Below are positions 5,425 through 8,436 of a stretch of DNA of 8,436 nt, in pieces. The stretch spans positions 1 to 8,436 of the forward strand of contig JAJRTP010000066.1 of NCBI GenBank assembly GCA_024278255.1, in the 5' to 3' direction. The translations under genes and the position numbers were made by a program. Every line of letters begins with the position of its first letter. Positions within the stretch are counted from its first letter, which is position 1. Origin of the DNA: Chloroflexota bacterium. GTDB taxonomy: Bacteria; Chloroflexota; Anaerolineae; Promineifilales; Promineifilaceae. The notes under the pieces are model-generated. The model was given only the letters and a program-made list of their open reading frames with translations. It was not told the DNA's origin and searched no databases.

Positions 5425-5493
5425 CTACCAGACGGCCGTTTCCGGTCTGTTCTGCTTCTTAGCCTTCTTGACAAATGCGCTTGCTGCTAACAT
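5425..5493 (-). CDS. Leader ORF 1, lysine-rich 22-residue peptide (proposed attenuator)
   Basis: A short ORF beginning MLAASAFVKKAKKQNRP and ending ETAVW, with AAG lysine codons at 9, 10, 12 and 13 and a rare AGA arginine codon at 16. It matches no protein family I recognise. Its ATG at 5493 is at the predicted transcription start of the promoter at 5501-5529, so it would be translated from a leaderless mRNA; no Shine-Dalgarno is present. The TAG stop is 28 nt upstream of the strong terminator 1. CAAGCGC within codons 3-5 (5477-5483) can pair with GCGCTTG just after the stop (5416-5422), giving a possible alternative hairpin. Lysine-codon runs followed by a terminator, ahead of a lysine operon, suggest attenuation by lysyl-tRNA supply. 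Real expression of the peptide is inferred. Confidence 0.6.
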   Translation of the reverse strand: MLAASAFVKKAKKQNRPETAVW

Positions 5494-5500
5494 GGCGAAA

Positions 5501-5529
5501 AGTCTAGCAAGGAATGAATGGTTTGTCAA
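5501..5529 (-). promoter_or_regulatory. Sigma70-like promoter of the lysW operon leader
   Basis: On the minus strand a perfect -35 box TTGACA (5524-5529) and a -10 box TAGACT (5501-5506, four of six matches) are exactly 17 bp apart. The predicted start is 5493-5494, which coincides with the ATG of leader ORF 1. It is the best promoter I can find in the window, and it faces the lys genes, divergent from the lipoprotein gene. Confidence 0.75.
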
Positions 5530-5558
5530 AAAACGGCGATCTCTCCGGCAAAATAGTG

Positions 5559-5577
5559 TAAGATAGCGGACAGGAGG
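5559..5577 (+). promoter_or_regulatory. Possible -10 box and AGGAGG upstream of the lipoprotein gene
   Basis: TAAGAT (5559-5564) could be a -10 box with a start near 5571, but no good -35 box precedes it. AGGAGG (5572-5577) is a perfect Shine-Dalgarno match, but it is only 1 nt from the GTG at 5579 and 34 nt from the ATG at 5612, so it does not suit either start well. Confidence 0.3.
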
Positions 5578-5611
5578 CGTGCTTTACCCAATCGCCCCAC
5601 AACACAAGCCT

Positions 5612-8167
5612 ATGACGCCTGAACCAAGAACCAGACGGCCGTATCTCCTCCTTCTCAGCCTCATCCTCCTAGCCGCTGCCTGCCGCAGCCAGCCAGATGC
5701 CCAACCAACGATCCCGCCAACCCGCCAACCGATTGCCCAAACGGAGGCGCAGCCAACGCCCGCATCCGGCCCCATTATCAGCGAGATTGCCAGCAACACG
5801 GCCGTATACCCCAACAACGCCATCCCCCGCTACGAAAAGCTGGAACTCACTTTCCAGGTAGACAGCCAGGCCGCCCATCCCCAACACCCCTATGACCCTG
5901 CCCCGCCGCCGGGCATTGCGCCGGAACAAGGTATCACTGTAGACGCCCTCTTTACCCCGGACGACTGGCAAACCGTTTACCGACAACCCGCCTTTTACTA
6001 CCAGAATTTTCTCAGGGAGGAGCGTGACGGCCGTGACTGGATTTACCCGACGGCCGATTTTGCCTGGAAAGTACGTTTTGCGCCGCCCACAGCGGGTGAG
6101 TGGCAGGTGAAGATTACGGCCGTAGACGCCAGCGGCGCAGCCGAAACCGACCCCATCCCCTTCACCGTCGTTCCCTCCGCCAACAAAGGCTTCCTGCGCG
6201 TCAGCCCCGATGACCCGCGCTATTTTGCCTTCGAGGATGGAACGTACTTTCCTGGCCTGGGCTACAATCTGGACGTGCCGCCAAACCTGGATGAATTTCC
6301 CGTCATGGCGGCCAACGGCATCCAGCTCATCCGCACCTGGATTCCGGCCAACTGGTCAATCTTCGGCTCGGCCTGGAGTCCCTGGCGCAGCATTGGCCCC
6401 CAGCCGCCCCAATCCGAACCCAACGCCCGGCTGGCCCACGACAATGCCCTGCTGCCCGGCGTCCAGCCGCCCATCGCCGTCCCCGGCAGCGACCTGTTCC
6501 TCTGGCTCTCCTACGATGAAAGCGTCAATCAGCGCGGCATTATGGCTAACATGGTTCCCTGCGTCACCTTTGGCTGGGAGAGCGGCGAACTGGCGGTCAA
6601 ACCGAACACCGACTACCGGGTACGGGTCCGTTACCGGGAAGCGGGGCTGATGGGGCCGCTGACAGACGGCCAGCCATTCGGCTTCACCGTCAAAACCGGC
6701 GGCTGGCTTTGGGATGAGCAGGACGCGCGGCAGCGCTGTTATGCGCCCGGCGCCGGTACAGTTATCGCCGCTACTTATGATGGCGGCGACTGGAGTCACG
6801 CTCCCGACCCGGAAAATGAGGGCTGGTTGATTCTGAACGGCCGTTTCCGCACCAATGATACCTATTTTCTGGATCGTTTCTATCTGTCTCTGGAAAATGT
6901 GACCGGGGGAAATGTTTTTATTGATTACGTCTGGCTGGAGGAGGCGCTGCCGGACGGCCGTTTCGGCCCCAACCTCATTCACCGCCCCTGGATGGCCCAT
7001 CACCAGCAATTTGATCAGGAACGCGCTTTTGAGCTGGATAACGCGCTGGCTCAGGCAGAAGCAAATGACATCTACCTGAAACTCGTCGTCATGGAAAAGA
7101 ACGATTACAGTCTAAACGTCTTCAATTACGACGGCACATTGTCCGACGTGCCGCCCTACCGCAACCCGCAGCGGCTCTTCCTAGGCGCGGGGCGGGAGGA
7201 GCTGGGCCAGACGAAGACACGCTGGCTGCAGGAAGCGTGGTGGCGTTACGTACAGGCGCGTTGGGGCTATTCCACCAGCATTCACTCCTGGGAACTGCTC
7301 AATGAGGGCGACCCGGCGGATGAACGATTTTACATTCTGGCAGATGAGTTTGGCCGGACCATGCGCCAGTTTGCCCCCAACAACCATCTGGTAACAACCT
7401 CTTTCTGGCAGGGCTTTCCCCGCGACCAGTTTTGGGCCAATGACGCTTACCCCAACCTGGATTACGCCGACTACCACCGCTATATCCGGCCGGACGACCC
7501 GTTTTTTGGCGATGCGGCGGCGGCTACCCAGCGCCCCAGTGAACGGCTGGGGGCATTGGCGGCAGGCGGCGCGGGAATGCCCGTCATGCGCGGGGAAACG
7601 GGCTGGGTAGCGCAGGACACCGGCCCGCCTATCCCCCAACTGCTGCGGGATAAGGAGGGCGTCTGGCTGCACAATTTCATCTGGGGCGGCATCAATTCGG
7701 GCGGAATGCTGGAATCGTACTGGTATGTGCGGCCGCATATTTATGTGCAGCGGGGGGAACGGCCGTTAGACTTGCGCTATCAGTTCGCCCCCTACTACCG
7801 TTTTATTCAGGATATACCGCTGGCAAACGGCCATTATCAAGATGCCGCTGCAACAACCTCCAATGAAGCGTTACGCGCCTGGGGGCAGAAGGATGTGACC
7901 AACGGCCGTGCCCATCTCTGGCTGCAAAACAAGGGGCACACCTGGCAAAATGTGGCGCAGGGCAGCCCCATTCCACCCGTTTCCGGCACAGTCACGCTTG
8001 ATGGCTTCACGCCCAACACGCTTTTTACCGTCGAATGGTGGGATAGTTACGCGGCGGATGCGGTGGTGAAGGTGGAAACGGTCATGTCTGATGGGAACGG
8101 CCGTATCACCCTGACTGTTGAGAATCTAGAAACAGACGTGGCTGTCAAAATTGCTGCCGTCGATTAA
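5612..8167 (+). CDS. Secreted lipoprotein, clan GH-A-like glycoside hydrolase with N-terminal DUF5060-like domain
   Basis: An 851-residue exported protein predicted to act on polysaccharide at the cell surface. The N-terminus has RTRR, a hydrophobic stretch and LLAAAC, a lipobox with C24 as the lipidated residue, then a Pro/Thr/Gln-rich tether (to about 52). Residues about 55-190 resemble the DUF5060 beta-sandwich found before many GH barrels (ADFAWKVRFAPPTAGEW at 148-164). A barrel starts at GFLRVSPDDPRYFAFEDG (193-210). A beta-rich insert (about 269-445), resembling a jelly-roll binding module, interrupts it. The barrel resumes with WELLNEGD, where E565 is the likely acid/base, and VMRGETGW, where E662 is the likely nucleophile. 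Residues about 760-851 form a C-terminal beta domain. The ATG at 5612 is chosen because it puts the signal peptide at the N-terminus; a GTG at 5579 would add 11 residues. Exact GH family and substrate cannot be named. Confidence 0.8.
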   Translation: MTPEPRTRRPYLLLLSLILLAAACRSQPDAQPTIPPTRQPIAQTEAQPTPASGPIISEIASNTAVYPNNAIPRYEKLELTFQVDSQAAHPQHPYDPAPPPGIAPEQGITVDALFTPDDWQTVYRQPAFYYQNFLREERDGRDWIYPTADFAWKVRFAPPTAGEWQVKITAVDASGAAETDPIPFTVVPSANKGFLRVSPDDPRYFAFEDGTYFPGLGYNLDVPPNLDEFPVMAANGIQLIRTWIPANWSIFGSAWSPWRSIGPQPPQSEPNARLAHDNALLPGVQPPIAVPGSDLFLWLSYDESVNQRGIMANMVPCVTFGWESGELAVKPNTDYRVRVRYREAGLMGPLTDGQPFGFTVKTGGWLWDEQDARQRCYAPGAGTVIAATYDGGDWSHAPDPENEGWLILNGRFRTNDTYFLDRFYLSLENVTGGNVFIDYVWLEEALPDGRFGPNLIHRPWMAHHQQFDQERAFELDNALAQAEANDIYLKLVVMEKNDYSLNVFNYDGTLSDVPPYRNPQRLFLGAGREELGQTKTRWLQEAWWRYVQARWGYSTSIHSWELLNEGDPADERFYILADEFGRTMRQFAPNNHLVTTSFWQGFPRDQFWANDAYPNLDYADYHRYIRPDDPFFGDAAAATQRPSERLGALAAGGAGMPVMRGETGWVAQDTGPPIPQLLRDKEGVWLHNFIWGGINSGGMLESYWYVRPHIYVQRGERPLDLRYQFAPYYRFIQDIPLANGHYQDAAATTSNEALRAWGQKDVTNGRAHLWLQNKGHTWQNVAQGSPIPPVSGTVTLDGFTPNTLFTVEWWDSYAADAVVKVETVMSDGNGRITLTVENLETDVAVKIAAVD

Positions 8168-8205
8168 GTGTCGGCATGGTTCAAAATTTAGATCATTTGA
8201 TTTGT

Positions 8206-8300
8206 AAATGGAGAGTACAACGAATTAAGGAAACAACGAATCAGTGCGTATTTACCCATCTGGTGCAATTCGTTTGTTCCCAAATTCGTTGTACTCATTT
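8206..8300. repeat. Long imperfect inverted repeat downstream of the lipoprotein gene
   Basis: Left arm 8206-8241 and right arm 8268-8300 are complementary with small gaps. The core GAGTACAACGAATT (8213-8226) and AATTCGTTGTACTC (8283-8296) match perfectly over 14 bp, and outer AAATG/CATTT and inner AACGAAT/ATTCGTT segments extend it. The central loop is about 26 nt. There is no T-tract, so a small non-autonomous repeat element or an mRNA 3'-end hairpin is likelier than an intrinsic terminator. Confidence 0.75.
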
Positions 8301-8398
8301 GTAATTGGACTTTTGACAATTCTATTGACATAATCATGCACAACAGAATTTTGTACTCGACTGAACACCTTGAAATGTGGCTTTTGGGCGAATTAACT

Positions 8399-8436
8399 TG
8401 GGGTTCGGGCAAAATATTTTAACCGCCCAAACCCCA
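8399..8436. repeat. Inverted repeat at the right edge of the window
   Basis: TGGGGTTCGGGC (8399-8410) pairs with GCCCAAACCCCA (8425-8436) at 11 of 12 positions around a 14-nt AT-rich loop. TTGGGCG at 8384-8390 is an alternative partner for CGCCCAA (8424-8430). The structure may continue past the window, so terminator or element end cannot be decided. Confidence 0.6.

Larger units (their letters stand above)
8168..8436. other. AT-rich stretch with no supported gene
   Basis: The last 269 bases are much more AT-rich than the gene before them, contain no ACGGCCGT octamer and hold no ORF resembling a known protein. Apart from the two inverted repeats listed separately I see nothing in it. It may be the edge of a mobile element or simply intergenic DNA. 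Confidence 0.5.

Noticed and set aside
5130..5529. Lysine riboswitch (L box) upstream of lysW
   Set aside because: The leader is occupied by two short ORFs, two simple terminators and palindromes; I cannot find the long multi-helix junction of the L box.
6356..7009. Minus-strand open frame of 217 codons inside the lipoprotein gene
   Set aside because: No motif or start signals, and it lies entirely over a coherent multidomain protein.
8188..8412. Minus-strand 74-codon ORF in the right-hand AT-rich region
   Set aside because: It spans the inverted repeat, has no recognisable motif and no convincing ribosome binding site.

Overview
The window looks like chromosome of a G+C-rich, non-model bacterium, most probably a Chloroflexota (Anaerolineae-like) lineage. 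This is an inference from three things: a LysW-carrier amino-acid operon, a very abundant palindromic octamer ACGGCCGT (about 21 perfect copies by hand count), and intergenic spacers built of short tandem and inverted repeats. No rRNA or other taxonomic marker is present.

Layout. Positions 1-281 (minus strand) hold the 5' part of lysK. Positions 318-861 (plus strand) hold a two-gene BrnT/BrnA-type toxin-antitoxin cassette that separates lysK from the rest of the operon. Positions 895-5129 (minus strand) carry, in transcription order, lysW, lysX, lysY, lysZ and lysJ. Together with lysK these form the complete carrier-protein branch that turns 2-aminoadipate into lysine (the same chemistry serves arginine/ornithine in some organisms). 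LysX links the substrate to the C-terminal Glu of LysW, LysZ phosphorylates, LysY reduces, LysJ transaminates and LysK releases the product. Three of the four junctions between these genes contain imperfect inverted repeats of different sequence families that start at the upstream stop codon; the fourth (lysX/lysY) is a TGATG overlap.

The region 5130-5529 upstream of lysW is the most interesting part. On the minus strand it reads: a sigma70-like promoter (TTGACA, 17 bp, TAGACT), a 22-codon ORF with two AAG-AAG lysine pairs, a strong intrinsic terminator, a short palindrome, a second 25-codon ORF with a similar lysine-rich core, a second intrinsic terminator, a second copy of the palindrome, then the lysW ribosome binding site. 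This looks like a duplicated, lysine-sensing leader-peptide attenuator, and its first ORF is probably translated from a leaderless start. An 8-pair antiterminator candidate can be drawn for the second module.

Positions 5612-8167 (plus strand) encode a large secreted lipoprotein with an N-terminal beta-sandwich, a clan GH-A-like glycoside hydrolase barrel interrupted by a beta-rich insert, and a C-terminal beta domain. It is divergent from the lys operon. The last 270 bases are AT-rich, hold no gene I can support, and contain two inverted repeats.
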